64,000 nt of DNA, from the NCBI RefSeq assembly GCF_002803065.1, contig NZ_NNBL01000011.1, forward strand, positions 1-64,000. Direction: 5' to 3'. The translations under genes and the position numbers were made by a program. The DNA is from Streptomyces sp. CB01635. GTDB lineage: Bacteria > Actinomycetota > Actinomycetes > Streptomycetales > Streptomycetaceae. Below the pieces are notes generated by a model, which had not been told where the DNA came from, made no database searches, and worked only from the letters and a program-made list of their open reading frames with translations. Below are positions 48,019-57,743 of the stretch, piece by piece. Within the stretch, counting starts at the first letter, position 1; every line of letters starts with the position of its first letter.

Positions 48019-51000
48019 GTGCGGGGCTACGAGAGCCAGGACAGCCGGCGGCCGGCTGAGACCGACCATCTCTCGCGGTTCGAGGCCGAGATGGACCGGC
48101 TGAAGACCGAACGGGAGAAGGCGGTCCAGCACGCCGAGGACCTGGGCTACCAGGTCGAGGTGTTGCGCGCCAAGCTGCACGAGGCGCGCCGCAACCTCGC
48201 GTCCCGTCCTGCCTACGACGGCGGGGACATCGGGTACCAGGCCGAGCAGCTGCTGCGTAACGCGCAGATCCAGGCCGACCAGCTGCGCGCCGACGCCGAG
48301 CGCGAGCTGCGCGACGCCCGCGCCCAGACGCAGCGCATCCTCCAGGAGCACGCCGAGCAGCAGTCCCGGCTCCAGTCCGAGCTGCATGCCGAGGCCGTCT
48401 CGCGCCGCCAGCAGCTCGACCAGGAGCTGGCCGAGCGCCGACAGACCGTCGAGGCACACGTCAACGAGAACGTGGCGTGGGCCGAGCAGCTGCGCGCCCG
48501 CAGCGAGCAGCAGGCCCGCCGGCTCGTCGACGAGTCCCGCGCCGAGGCCGACCAGGCGCTCGCCGCCGCCCGCGCCGAGGCCGAGCGGGTCGCCACCGAG
48601 GCCCGCCAGCGCCTGACGTCGGACGCCGAGACGGCCCGCGCCGAGGCCGAGGCACTGCTGCGCCGCGCCCGTACCGACGCCGAGCGCCTCCTGAACGCCG
48701 CGTCGACTCAGGCGCAGGAAGCCACCGACCACGCCGAGCAGCTGCGCTCGTCCACGGCCACCGAGTCGGACACGGCCCGCCGCCAGTCCGCCGAGCTGAG
48801 CCGCGCCGCCGAGCAGCGCCTGTCCGAGGCCGACACGGCGCTGCGCGAGGCGCGGGCGTCGGCGGAGAAGGTCCTCACCGAGGCGAAGGACGCCGCGGCC
48901 AAGCAGCTCGCGAACGCCGAGTCGGCGAACGAGCAGCGCACGCGCACTGCCAAGGAACAGGTCGCCCGGCTCGTCTCGGAGGCCACCAAGGAGGCCGAGT
49001 CCACCAAGTCGGAGGCCGAGCAGGTCGTCACCGACGCCAAGGAGCAGGCCGAGAAGATCCTCGCCGAGGCCGGCGAGAAGGCACGCAACGTCACGGCCGA
49101 GGAGACCGCCTCCCAGCTCGCCAAGGCCGCCCGTACGGCCGAAGAGGTGCTCAACAAGGCGTCCGAGGACGCCAAGGCCACCACGAAGGCCGCCTCCGAG
49201 GAGGCCGAGCGGCTGCGCAGCGAGGCCGAGGCCGAGGCGGACCGCCTGCGTGGCGAGGCGCACGACATCGCGGAGCAGCTCAAGGGCGCCGCGAAGGACG
49301 ACACCAAGGACTACCGCGCCAAGACCGTCGAGCTCCAGGAGGAGGCGCGACGGCTGCGCGGCGAGGCCGAGCAGCTGCGGGCCGAGGCGGTCGACGAGGG
49401 CGAGCGCATCCGCAGCGAGGCGCGGCGCGAGGCCGTCCAGCAGATCGAGGAGGCGGCCAGGACCGCCGAGGAGCTGCTCGCCAAGGCGAAGGCGGACGCG
49501 GACGAGCTGCGGGCCGGTGCGCAGACCGAGAGTGAGCGGGTCCGCACCGAGGCCATCGAGCGCGCCACGAACCTGCGCAAGCAGGCCGAGGAGACCCTGG
49601 AGCGCACCCGCGCCGAGGCCGAGCGGCACCGCGAGGAGGCCGCCGAGCAGGCCGAGGCCACCAAGACGGAGGCCGAGCGGGCCGCCCAGGAGCTGCGCGA
49701 GGACACCGAGCGCGCCGTCGCGGCCCGGCAGTCGGAGGCCGCCGACGAGCTGACCCGGCTGCACACCGAGGCCGAGCAGCGCCTGACGGCGTCCGAGACC
49801 GCGCTCACCGACGCGCGGGCCGAGTCGGAGCGCATCCGCCGCGAGACGGCGGACGAGACGGAGCGGCTGCGCGCCGAGGCCGCCGAGCGGATCCGTACGC
49901 TCCAGGCGCAGGCCGAGACGGAGGCCGACCGGCTGCGCACGGAGGCCGCGGCGGACGCGTCCGGGACCCGCGCGGAGGCGGAGAACGTCGCCGTACGGCT
50001 GCGGTCCGAGGCCGCGGCCGAGGCCGAGCGGCTCAAGTCGGAGGCTCAGGAGAGCGCGGACCGGGTGCGCGCGGAGGCCGCGGCCGCGGCCGAGCGGGTC
50101 GCCACGGAGGCCGCCGAGGCGCTCACCGCCGCCCAGGAGGAGGCCGCCAGGCGGCGCCGCGAGGCCGAGGAGACCCTCGGTTCCGCCCGCCAGGAGGCCG
50201 ACCAGGAGCGCGAGCGGGCCCGCGAGCAGAGCGAGGAACTCCTCGCGGTCGCCCGCGCCCGTGTCGAGGAGGCGCAGGCAGAGGCCGTACGCCTCGTGGA
50301 GGAGGCCGACCGGCGCTCCACCGAGATGGTCGGCGCCGCCGAGCAGACCGCGCAGCAGGTGCGCGACTCCGTGTCCGGGCTCCAGGAGCAGGCGCAGGAG
50401 GAGATCGCGGGCCTGCGCAGCGCCGCGGAGCACGCGTCCGAGCGCACCAAGCGCGAGGCGCAGGAAGAGGCCGACCGGGTCCGCGCCGACGCGTACGCGG
50501 AGCGCGAGCGCGCCACCGACGACGCCAACCGCGTGCGCGGCGAGGCCGCCGCCGAGTCGGAGGCCGCCAAGTCCCTTGCGGAGCGCACGGTTTCGGAGGC
50601 GATCGCCGAGTCGGAGCGGATGCGGTCCGAGGCGTCGGAGCACGCCCAGCAGGTCCGTACGGAGGTCTCCGAGCGGCTCACGTCGGCCGAGCAGGACGCC
50701 TCGCGCACCCGGGCCGATGCCCGCGAGGACGCCAACCGGATCCGCTCGGACGCCGCGACGCAGGCGGACACCCTCATCACGGAGGCCACGAGCGAGGCCG
50801 AGCGCCTCACCCAGGAGACGAACACCGAGGCGGAGCGCGTCCGCGCCGAGTCGACGGCCGCGGCCGAGCGCCTCACGAACGAGACCAACACCGAGGCGGA
50901 GCGCGTCCGTTCGGAGTCCGTCGCGCGCGCCGAGCAGCTCGTCGGCGGCGCCACGACCGAGGCCGCCAGGCTGCACGCGGAGTCCACCGCGGCGGCCGAG

Positions 51001-52053
51001 CAGCTCACGAACGAGACCCGCGCCGAGGCCGAGCGGGTGCGCGCCGAGTCGGTCGCCAAGGCCGAGCAGCTCATCGCGGACGCGGCCGGGGACGCCGAGC
51101 GGCTGCGCGCCGAGGCGGCCGAGACCGTCGGGTCCGCCCAGCAGCACGCCGAGCGGATCCGCAGCGAGTCGGAGCGCGTCAAGGCGGAGGCGGCGGAGGA
51201 GGCCGAGCGGCTCACCTCCGCGGCCCTCGACGAGACCCGCAAGGACGCCAACAAGCGCCGCTCGGAGGCCGCTGAGCAGGTCGACAAGCTCATCACGGAG
51301 GCGAGCGCGGAGGCCGAGAAGCTGACGTCCGAGGCGCAGCAGTCCGCGCTGAAGGCGACCACGGACGCCGAGTCGCAGGCCGACATGATGGTCGGCGCGG
51401 CGCGCAAGGAGGCCGACCGCCTGGTCTCCGAGGCGACCGTCGAGGGCAACTCCCTGGTGGAGAAGTCCCGTACGGACGCGGACGAGTTGCTCGTCGGCGC
51501 GCGCCGCGACGCGACGGCGATCAGGGAGCGCGCCGAGGAGCTGCGCGAGCGCATCACCGGCGAGATCGACGAACTGCACGACCGGGCGCGGCGCGAGTCC
51601 GCCGAGGCCATGAAGACGGCCGGCGAGCGGTGCGACGCGCTGGTGAAGGCCGCCGAGGAGCAGCTCGCCGAGGCGCAGGCGAAGGCCAAGGAGATGGTCG
51701 CGGAGGCGGGTTCGGAGGCGAGCAAGGTCCGGATCGCCGCCGTGAAGAAGGCCGAGGGTCTGCTCAAGGAGGCCGGGGCGAAGAAGACCGAGCTGACCCG
51801 CGAGGCCGAGCGCGTCCTGTCCGAGGCGCAGGCGGAGGCGGAGCGCACGGTCGACGAGGGCAAGCGCGAGCTGGAGGTCCTGGTCCGCCGCCGCGAGGAC
51901 ATCAACGCCGAGATCTCCCGCGTCCAGGACGTTCTGGAGGCGTTGGAGTCCTTCGAGGCCCCGTCCGCCGGCGGCGGGACCAAGGAGGGCGCCGTCAAGG
52001 CGGGAGCCGCAGCGGGCGCTACCCGATCGGGTGGCAAGGGGTCGGAAGGGTAG
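48019..52053 (+). CDS. scy: Polarity coiled-coil protein Scy
   Basis: A very long coiled-coil protein of about 1344 residues, almost entirely Ala/Glu/Arg/Lys heptad and hendecad repeats. A short N-terminal part has a GYQVEVLRAKLHEARRNL motif shared in style with DivIVA and FilP. Scy organises the tip-growth polarisome of Streptomyces with DivIVA and FilP and sets new growth sites. The S. coelicolor protein is about 1326 residues (recalled), so this one is full length. I chose the GTG giving VRGYESQDS; a GTG at 47971 is possible. The repetitive coding creates a long open frame on the other strand that is not a gene. Confidence 0.93.
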   Translation: MRGYESQDSRRPAETDHLSRFEAEMDRLKTEREKAVQHAEDLGYQVEVLRAKLHEARRNLASRPAYDGGDIGYQAEQLLRNAQIQADQLRADAERELRDARAQTQRILQEHAEQQSRLQSELHAEAVSRRQQLDQELAERRQTVEAHVNENVAWAEQLRARSEQQARRLVDESRAEADQALAAARAEAERVATEARQRLTSDAETARAEAEALLRRARTDAERLLNAASTQAQEATDHAEQLRSSTATESDTARRQSAELSRAAEQRLSEADTALREARASAEKVLTEAKDAAAKQLANAESANEQRTRTAKEQVARLVSEATKEAESTKSEAEQVVTDAKEQAEKILAEAGEKARNVTAEETASQLAKAARTAEEVLNKASEDAKATTKAASEEAERLRSEAEAEADRLRGEAHDIAEQLKGAAKDDTKDYRAKTVELQEEARRLRGEAEQLRAEAVDEGERIRSEARREAVQQIEEAARTAEELLAKAKADADELRAGAQTESERVRTEAIERATNLRKQAEETLERTRAEAERHREEAAEQAEATKTEAERAAQELREDTERAVAARQSEAADELTRLHTEAEQRLTASETALTDARAESERIRRETADETERLRAEAAERIRTLQAQAETEADRLRTEAAADASGTRAEAENVAVRLRSEAAAEAERLKSEAQESADRVRAEAAAAAERVATEAAEALTAAQEEAARRRREAEETLGSARQEADQERERAREQSEELLAVARARVEEAQAEAVRLVEEADRRSTEMVGAAEQTAQQVRDSVSGLQEQAQEEIAGLRSAAEHASERTKREAQEEADRVRADAYAERERATDDANRVRGEAAAESEAAKSLAERTVSEAIAESERMRSEASEHAQQVRTEVSERLTSAEQDASRTRADAREDANRIRSDAATQADTLITEATSEAERLTQETNTEAERVRAESTAAAERLTNETNTEAERVRSESVARAEQLVGGATTEAARLHAESTAAAEQLTNETRAEAERVRAESVAKAEQLIADAAGDAERLRAEAAETVGSAQQHAERIRSESERVKAEAAEEAERLTSAALDETRKDANKRRSEAAEQVDKLITEASAEAEKLTSEAQQSALKATTDAESQADMMVGAARKEADRLVSEATVEGNSLVEKSRTDADELLVGARRDATAIRERAEELRERITGEIDELHDRARRESAEAMKTAGERCDALVKAAEEQLAEAQAKAKEMVAEAGSEASKVRIAAVKKAEGLLKEAGAKKTELTREAERVLSEAQAEAERTVDEGKRELEVLVRRREDINAEISRVQDVLEALESFEAPSAGGGTKEGAVKAGAAAGATRSGGKGSEG

Positions 52054-52236
52054 CCAGGACGGCAACGGGCGTGCTTGGTAAGGACCTTCGACGCTGCCGC
52101 TGGCAAGCCATCCTGCGGTTAGCCACTCAAAAGGGGTGTCATTCTCCAGATCAAACGGGCATCTGCTCGATGACACGCCGCTTTGACCCCTAGGATTCCC
52201 CCTATCACCTCACCGGTCTCATTCGACAGGAACCCC

Positions 52237-53172
52237 ATGAGCGACACTTCCCCCTACGGCTTCGAGCTTGTGCGGCGTGGGTACGACCGCGCTCAGGTGG
52301 ACGAACGCATTTCCAAGCTCGTCTCCGACCGTGACAGCGCTCTCGCTCGTATCACTGCTCTGGAAAAGCGCATCGAGGAGCTCCACCTCGAGACGCAGAA
52401 CGCCCAGGCGCAGGTGAACGACGCCGAGCCGTCGTACGCCGGCCTCGGCGCGCGCGTCGAGAAGATCCTCCGCCTCGCCGAGGAGGAGGCGAAGGACCTG
52501 CGCGAGGAGGCCCGGCGCGCCGCCGAGCAGCACCGCGAGCTCGCCGAGTCGGCGGCCCAGCAGGTGCGCAACGACGCAGAATCGTTCGCTGCGGAGCGCA
52601 AGTCCAAGGCCGAGGACGAAGGCGTCCGGATTGTCGAGAAGGCCAAGAGCGAAGCGGGCACGCTGCGCGCCGAGGCCCAGAAGGACGCTCAGTCGAAGCG
52701 TGAGGAGGCGGACGCCCTCTTCGAGGAGACCCGCGCCAAGGCCGCCCAGGCCGCCGCGGACTTCGAGACGAACCTGGCGAAGCGCCGCGAGCAGTCCGAG
52801 CGCGACCTGGCCTCGCGTCAGGCGAAGGCCGAGAAGCGTCTCGCGGAGATCGAGCACCGCGCGGAGCAGCTCCGCCTGGAGGCCGAGAAGCTGCGCACCG
52901 ACGCCGAGCGCCGCGCCCGCCAGACGGTGGAGACCGCGCAGCGCCAGGCCGAGGACATCGTGGCCGACGCCAACGCCAAGGCCGACCGGATCCGCTCGGA
53001 ATCGGAGCGCGAGCTCGCCGCGCTGACGAACCGCCGCGACTCCATCAACGCGCAGCTCACCAACGTGCGCGAGATGCTGGCGACGCTCACCGGTGCGGCC
53101 GTCGCCGCCGCGGGCGCGCCCGCGGAGGACGAGCCGATCTCGCGTGGGGTTCCCGCCCAGCAGACCCGCTGA
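52237..53172 (+). CDS. filP: Filament-forming coiled-coil protein FilP
   Basis: A 311-residue protein. A DivIVA-like N-terminus (YGFELVRRGYDRAQVDERISKL) is followed by a short break around residue 70-80 (YAGLGARVEK) and a long coiled coil to ~residue 285. The C-terminus (AAGAPAEDEP ... PAQQTR) is disordered. FilP forms cytoskeletal nets that stiffen the hyphal tip and interacts with DivIVA and Scy. AGGA is 7 bases before the ATG. Downstream of scy by 183 bases with its own promoter possible. Confidence 0.95.
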   Translation: MSDTSPYGFELVRRGYDRAQVDERISKLVSDRDSALARITALEKRIEELHLETQNAQAQVNDAEPSYAGLGARVEKILRLAEEEAKDLREEARRAAEQHRELAESAAQQVRNDAESFAAERKSKAEDEGVRIVEKAKSEAGTLRAEAQKDAQSKREEADALFEETRAKAAQAAADFETNLAKRREQSERDLASRQAKAEKRLAEIEHRAEQLRLEAEKLRTDAERRARQTVETAQRQAEDIVADANAKADRIRSESERELAALTNRRDSINAQLTNVREMLATLTGAAVAAAGAPAEDEPISRGVPAQQTR

Positions 53173-53192
53173 ACAACCGAAGTCGGACACCG

Positions 53193-53224
53193 AAGCCCCT
53201 TGCCGCTCCAGTGGCAGGGGGCTT
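53193..53224 (+). terminator. Terminator after filP
   Basis: 12-bp stem AAGCCCCTTGCC / GGCAGGGGGCTT (one G-U pair) with an 8-base loop, followed by TTTG. Confidence 0.85.
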
Positions 53225-53246
53225 TGTCCCGTTCTAGCGTTGCCGC

Positions 53247-54248
53247 ATGATCGAGCTCGAGGGGCTGACCAAGCATTACGGCGAGAAGCTGGCCGTCAAC
53301 AACCTCACGTTCACCGTCAGACCGGGCATCGTCACGGGCTTCCTCGGCCCCAACGGTGCCGGCAAGTCCACGACGATGCGGATGATGCTCGGTCTCGACA
53401 ACCCCTCAGCAGGCGACGTACGCATCGACGGGAAGCACTACGCGCAGTTGAAGGACCCGCTGCGGTACATCGGCGCGCTCCTCGACGCCAAGGCCATGCA
53501 CGGCGGCCGCAGCGCCTACAACCACCTGCTGTGCCTGGCGCAGAGCAACGGCATCCCGCGCACCCGCGTCGTCGAGGTCCTCGACACGGTGGGTCTGACG
53601 CCCGTCGCCAGGAAGAAGGCGAAGGGCTTCTCGCTGGGTATGGGCCAGCGCCTCGGCATCGCGGGCGCGCTCCTCGGCGACCCGCGGATCCTGATGTTCG
53701 ACGAGCCCGTCAACGGGCTCGACCCCGAGGGCATCCACTGGATCCGCAATCTGATGAAGTCGCTCGCCGGCCAGGGCCGTACGGTCTTCGTCTCCTCGCA
53801 CCTGATGAGCGAGATGGCGCTGACCGCGGATCACCTCGTCGTCATCGGCCAGGGCCATCTCCTCGCCGACACCTCGATGTCCGACTTCATCCAGCAGAAC
53901 TCCCGCTCGTACGTGCGGCTGCGCTCGCCGCAGCAGGAGCGGCTCCTCGATGTGCTGCACGAGGCCGGGATCACCGTCGTGGAGGCGGGCAACGGCACGC
54001 TCGAGGTGGACGGCGTCAGCCCCGAGCAGCTCGGTGACCTCGCGGCCGCCCACCATCTCGCCCTGCATGAGCTGAGCCCTCAGCAGGCCTCGCTCGAGGA
54101 GGCCTTCATGCAGCTCACCGCGGAGTCGGTGGAGTACCACGCGCACACGGACGAGCTCGGGGTGCCGCCGCCCGCCCAGCTGCCACCACCGACACAGCAG
54201 CAGGGCTGGGGCGAGGGCTGGGACCGTACGAAGAACAAGGGAGCCTGA
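53247..54248 (+). CDS. ABC-2 exporter ATPase (pair 1)
   Basis: A 333-residue ABC ATPase. Walker A is FLGPNGAGKSTTMRMM, the signature is FSLGMGQRLGIAGALL (an LSGGQ variant) and Walker B is ILMFDEPVNGLDPEG. The C-terminal ~120 residues include a regulatory region and a Pro/Gln-rich tail (PPPAQLPPPTQQQG). Pairs with the permease that starts 3 bases downstream. It is a paralogue of the ATPase at 55146. Substrate unknown; similar exporters carry drugs, lantibiotics or lipids. Confidence 0.93.
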   Translation: MIELEGLTKHYGEKLAVNNLTFTVRPGIVTGFLGPNGAGKSTTMRMMLGLDNPSAGDVRIDGKHYAQLKDPLRYIGALLDAKAMHGGRSAYNHLLCLAQSNGIPRTRVVEVLDTVGLTPVARKKAKGFSLGMGQRLGIAGALLGDPRILMFDEPVNGLDPEGIHWIRNLMKSLAGQGRTVFVSSHLMSEMALTADHLVVIGQGHLLADTSMSDFIQQNSRSYVRLRSPQQERLLDVLHEAGITVVEAGNGTLEVDGVSPEQLGDLAAAHHLALHELSPQQASLEEAFMQLTAESVEYHAHTDELGVPPPAQLPPPTQQQGWGEGWDRTKNKGA

Positions 54249-54251
54249 CCG

Positions 54252-55022
54252 ATGGCCACGACTCAGGTTCTCCGGTCCGAGTGGACCAAGATCAGGTCCG
54301 TCGCTTCGACGGTGTGGACGCTCGGCCTCGCGGCCGTCCTGACGATCGCGCTCGGCGTGCTGATCTCGATCCTGTCGAAGAACGAGTTCAAGAACATGGG
54401 CCTGAAGGAGCGTCTGTCCTTCGACCCCACGTTCATCAGCTTCGCCGGGATGAGTCTCGGACAGCTCGCGATGATCGTCTTCGGCGTCCTCGTCGTCTCG
54501 AACGAGTACAGCACCGGGATGATCCGCACCTCGCTCGCCGCGGTCCCCCAGCGCGGCACGTTCCTGTTCAGCAAGGTCGCCGTGGCCACCGTCCTGGCGT
54601 TCGTCGTGGGCCTCGCCACCAGCTTCATCGCGTTCTTCCTCGGGCAGGCCGTCCTCGGCGAGTACCGGGCGCAGATCGGCGACCCGGGCGTCCTGCGCGC
54701 GGTCATCGGCGGCGGCCTCTACATGACCCTCATCGCCATGTTCTCGATGGGTGTCGCGTCGATGCTGCGCAGCCCGATGCTGTCGCTCGGCATCCTGATG
54801 CCGTTCTTCTTCCTGATCTCCAACATCCTGGGCAACGTCTCGGCGACGAAGAAGATCGGCCGGTACCTGCCCGACCAGGCCGGCAGCAAGATCATGCAGG
54901 TGGTGACGCCGATCGACGACGACACCCCGTACGGGCCGTGGGGCGGCCTCGGCATCATGGTGATCTGGGTGGTCCTGGCCCTGATCTTCGGATATGTGCT
55001 CCTCAAGAAGCGGGACGCGTAG
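54252..55022 (+). CDS. ABC-2 exporter permease (pair 1)
   Basis: A 256-residue permease with six helices and the WTKIRSVASTVWTLGLAAVLT start typical of ABC-2 exporters of this group. NEYSTGMIRTSLAAVPQR is in the first cytoplasmic loop. The gene follows its ATPase by 3 bases. A gap of ~120 bases separates it from pair 2. Confidence 0.92.
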   Translation: MATTQVLRSEWTKIRSVASTVWTLGLAAVLTIALGVLISILSKNEFKNMGLKERLSFDPTFISFAGMSLGQLAMIVFGVLVVSNEYSTGMIRTSLAAVPQRGTFLFSKVAVATVLAFVVGLATSFIAFFLGQAVLGEYRAQIGDPGVLRAVIGGGLYMTLIAMFSMGVASMLRSPMLSLGILMPFFFLISNILGNVSATKKIGRYLPDQAGSKIMQVVTPIDDDTPYGPWGGLGIMVIWVVLALIFGYVLLKKRDA

Positions 55023-55145
55023 GGGCCGCGGGCAGGCCCAGGGGCTTTGCCTTGTCTTGGCCGGAACCGTCAGCGCCCCGATATCCTCCTAACCCTTACG
55101 GGGGCGTGTGCCCCGATGTCCTGAACCTTTCGATGGGTGCGGAGA

Positions 55146-56321
55146 ATGATCGAGGCAGTCGGCCTGACGAAGCGCTACGGCGCCAAGACAGCCGTGTACA
55201 ACCTTTCCTTTCAGGTCCGGCCGGGCACCGTGACCGGCTTCCTGGGTCCGAACGGGTCCGGCAAGTCGACGACCATGCGCATGATCCTGGGTCTCGACCA
55301 GCCGACGACGGGCCAGGTGACGATCGGCGGCTACCCGTACCGCAAGCTCCCCAACGCCCCGCGCCAGGTCGGCGCCCTGCTCGACGCCAAGGCGGTGCAC
55401 GGCGGTCGGCACGCCCGTAATCACCTGCTCTGTCTCGCGCAGCTGTCCGGCATCCCGGCCCGCCGCGTGGACGAGGTGCTCGGCGTCGTCGGCCTCCAGG
55501 ACGTGGCGAAGAAGCGCTCCAAGGGCTTCTCGCTCGGCATGGGCCAGCGCCTCGGCATCGCGGCCGCGCTGCTCGGCGACCCGCAGGTGCTCCTCTTCGA
55601 CGAGCCGGTCAACGGCCTCGACCCGGAGGGCATCCTCTGGGTCAGGAACCTGATGAAGTCGCTCGCCGCCGAGGGCCGCACCGTCTTCGTCTCCTCGCAC
55701 CTGATGAGCGAGATGGCGCTGACCGCCGAGCACCTGATCGTCATCGGCCGCGGCCAGCTCCTCGCCGACATGAGCGTGCGGGACTTCATCTCGCACAACT
55801 CGGCCGACTTCGCGCGGGTGCGCACGCCCGAGACGGAGCCGCAGCAGCGCGAGAAGCTGACGGCGGCGCTGACCGAGGCGGGCGGCCAGGTGCTGCCCGA
55901 GCAGGACGGCGCGCTGCGCGTCATGGGCCTGCCGCTCCCCCGCATCAGCGACCTGGCGCACGGCGCCGACGTACGCCTGTGGGAGCTCTCGCCGCACCAG
56001 GCCTCGCTGGAGGAGGCGTACATGCGGATGACGCAGGGCGCCGTCGACTACCGCTCGACCGTCGACCAGCGTGCCGGTCTTCAGCAGCAGCTCCCGCCGG
56101 GCGCGATGCCGCAGCAGCAGTTCCCCGCGCCCGGCCAGGGCCAGCCGGACTGGTACGCGCCGCCGCCGCCCCAGCAGGGCGGTCAGCCGTTCGCCCCGCC
56201 GCAGGCCGCGCCCGGCGGGCCGAACCCGTACGCCGCGCCGCCGCAGCAGCCGCCTGCCGCGCCCGCGGCCCCCGCAGCCCCTGTCCCCGCCGACCTGAAC
56301 AAGCCCGAGGACCCCCGATGA
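55146..56321 (+). CDS. ABC-2 exporter ATPase (pair 2)
   Basis: A 391-residue ATPase closely like that at 53247 (FLGPNGSGKSTTMRM; FSLGMGQRLGIAAALL; VLLFDEPVNGLDPEG). It has a longer Pro/Gln/Ala-rich C-terminal tail of ~90 residues (QQQLPPGAMPQQQFPAP ... PAAPAAPAAPVPADLNKP). The start is uncertain: ATG 55146 has GGAG very close, while GTG 55137 is three codons upstream. It overlaps its permease gene by ATGA. Confidence 0.92.
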   Translation: MIEAVGLTKRYGAKTAVYNLSFQVRPGTVTGFLGPNGSGKSTTMRMILGLDQPTTGQVTIGGYPYRKLPNAPRQVGALLDAKAVHGGRHARNHLLCLAQLSGIPARRVDEVLGVVGLQDVAKKRSKGFSLGMGQRLGIAAALLGDPQVLLFDEPVNGLDPEGILWVRNLMKSLAAEGRTVFVSSHLMSEMALTAEHLIVIGRGQLLADMSVRDFISHNSADFARVRTPETEPQQREKLTAALTEAGGQVLPEQDGALRVMGLPLPRISDLAHGADVRLWELSPHQASLEEAYMRMTQGAVDYRSTVDQRAGLQQQLPPGAMPQQQFPAPGQGQPDWYAPPPPQQGGQPFAPPQAAPGGPNPYAAPPQQPPAAPAAPAAPVPADLNKPEDPR

Positions 56322-57175
56322 CGACGCCGCCCCCGCAGCCGGCTCCGCAGGCCTACGCCCAGCAGAGCGCGCCCAACTGGCAGGGCGCGCCCGGCACTTC
56401 GTACACCTCGCCCATCCCGGTCACGCGCACGCACCTGGGGCACGCCCTCGCCTCGGAGTGGACGAAGATCAAGTCCGTGCGCTCCACGATCTGGACGCTC
56501 GGCATCTTCCTGTTCCTGGTCCTCGGCGGCGGCCTGTTCGTCTCCGCCCAGACCGAGGACCTCAACTACCAGGACGTGCCGTTCACGTTCCCGGCCTTCA
56601 TCGGCCTGCTCCTCGGCCAGATCTGCCTGATCACGCTGGGCGTCCTCGTGACGTCGTCGGAGTACGGCACCGGCATGATCCGCACGACGTTCACCGCGTC
56701 GCCGCAGCGCTACCGCGTCTTCGCCGCCAAGATCCTGGTGTTCTTCGCGGTCTCGTTCATCATCTCCGCGGGCTCCATCCTCCTGGTGGGCCTGCTCACG
56801 TCGTCGATGCACAGCGGCCCCGACGCGGGCGACCTGAGCTGGGGCGGCACGGTCCTCAAGGGCGGGCTCTACGTGTCCCTGCTCGGCGTCCTCGGCCTTG
56901 CCGTGGGCTCCATGCTGCGGCACTCGGCGGGCGCGATCACCGCGATGCTCGGCATCGTGCTGCTGCCGTCGATCCTGCCGGTCTTCCTGATGATCTCGCG
57001 CAGCACGCGGACGCTCGGCGAGAAGATGCAGGAGTACAACGCCATCAACGCCCTCGCCAAGATTTTCGGTGCGGACGGCGGGAGCTCGGGCGGGTCCCAG
57101 GTGTGGCTGCTCGTCGGCGTCACGGCCGCGGCCGTGGCCGGCGCGTTCGTACTGCTGGAGCGGCGCGACGTGTAG
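56318..57175 (+). CDS. ABC-2 exporter permease (pair 2)
   Basis: A 285-residue permease with a Pro/Gln/Ala N-terminal extension (TTPPPQPAPQAYAQQSAP), then SEWTKIKSVRSTIWTLGIFLF and six helices. SSEYGTGMIRTTFTASPQR matches pair 1. The disordered N-terminus of this permease and the C-terminal tail of its ATPase partner have similar composition, which might help them assemble (inference). Confidence 0.92.
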   Translation: MTTPPPQPAPQAYAQQSAPNWQGAPGTSYTSPIPVTRTHLGHALASEWTKIKSVRSTIWTLGIFLFLVLGGGLFVSAQTEDLNYQDVPFTFPAFIGLLLGQICLITLGVLVTSSEYGTGMIRTTFTASPQRYRVFAAKILVFFAVSFIISAGSILLVGLLTSSMHSGPDAGDLSWGGTVLKGGLYVSLLGVLGLAVGSMLRHSAGAITAMLGIVLLPSILPVFLMISRSTRTLGEKMQEYNAINALAKIFGADGGSSGGSQVWLLVGVTAAAVAGAFVLLERRDV

Positions 57176-57189
57176 GGCGCCGTCAGTGC

Positions 57190-57531
57190 CTAGTAACGAG
57201 GCGCGTTCCTGGACCGCTGCACCCGTGTGGTGCGGCGGTCCTTCGCGTTCCAGCAGGCCTTGTGCCAGTGCCGGCGCTCGTCCACGCCCGAGTACGCGGG
57301 CCAGGCCACCACGTGCGCGACCCCGGAGGGGATCTCCTGGTCGCAGCCGGGGCACCGGTACGTCTTGCCGGCGGCGCTCGCGCCCGCTACCTGGCGTACG
57401 CTCCACTCCTCGCCCTGCCAGCTCTCCGTACGCTCGAATCCGCCGTAGCGGCCGCCCTGCTCCTCGTCCGGTGCCTGGCTGGACGGTCGGCCGCCGCGAC
57501 GGGGCGACGACTGGTTGCGGCGCGGGGACAC
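57190..57531 (-). CDS. Small zinc-binding-like conserved protein
   Basis: A 113-residue basic protein with a CPGC motif (residues ~60-63), a His about 9 residues later (VAHVVAWP) and HWHKACW near residue 88-94. This Cys2-His-HxH-x2-Cys arrangement suggests one structural zinc. Charged, Arg-rich ends are likely disordered. GAGGAG precedes the GTG. Function unknown; nucleic-acid binding is possible. Confidence 0.75.
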   Translation of the reverse strand: MSPRRNQSSPRRGGRPSSQAPDEEQGGRYGGFERTESWQGEEWSVRQVAGASAAGKTYRCPGCDQEIPSGVAHVVAWPAYSGVDERRHWHKACWNAKDRRTTRVQRSRNAPRY

Positions 57532-57743
57532 CGGCTCTCCTCTAGGACTTGTACAGGTGCCTGCACAGGGACTGGGGACACGTCCAGCGTACGCGGACGC
57601 CTCTCGGGTACCCGCACAACGTCACCCTCATGAGTTCTCCGGAAAATCTGCCAATCTCCCTGGCAAGCCGTGCCCTTGGCACTTGTCAGCCGTTAATGCC
57701 CGTGGGGGAGTGCCGCGTCGGCGCCAAGAAAGGCAGGAGTGCG

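Noticed and set aside
47776..52176. A minus-strand open frame of more than 1400 codons opposite scy
   Set aside because: It is the complement of Ala/Glu/Arg repeats, giving a Leu/Gly/Arg-rich low-complexity product with no domain or ribosome-binding site. The plus strand encodes the known Scy protein.
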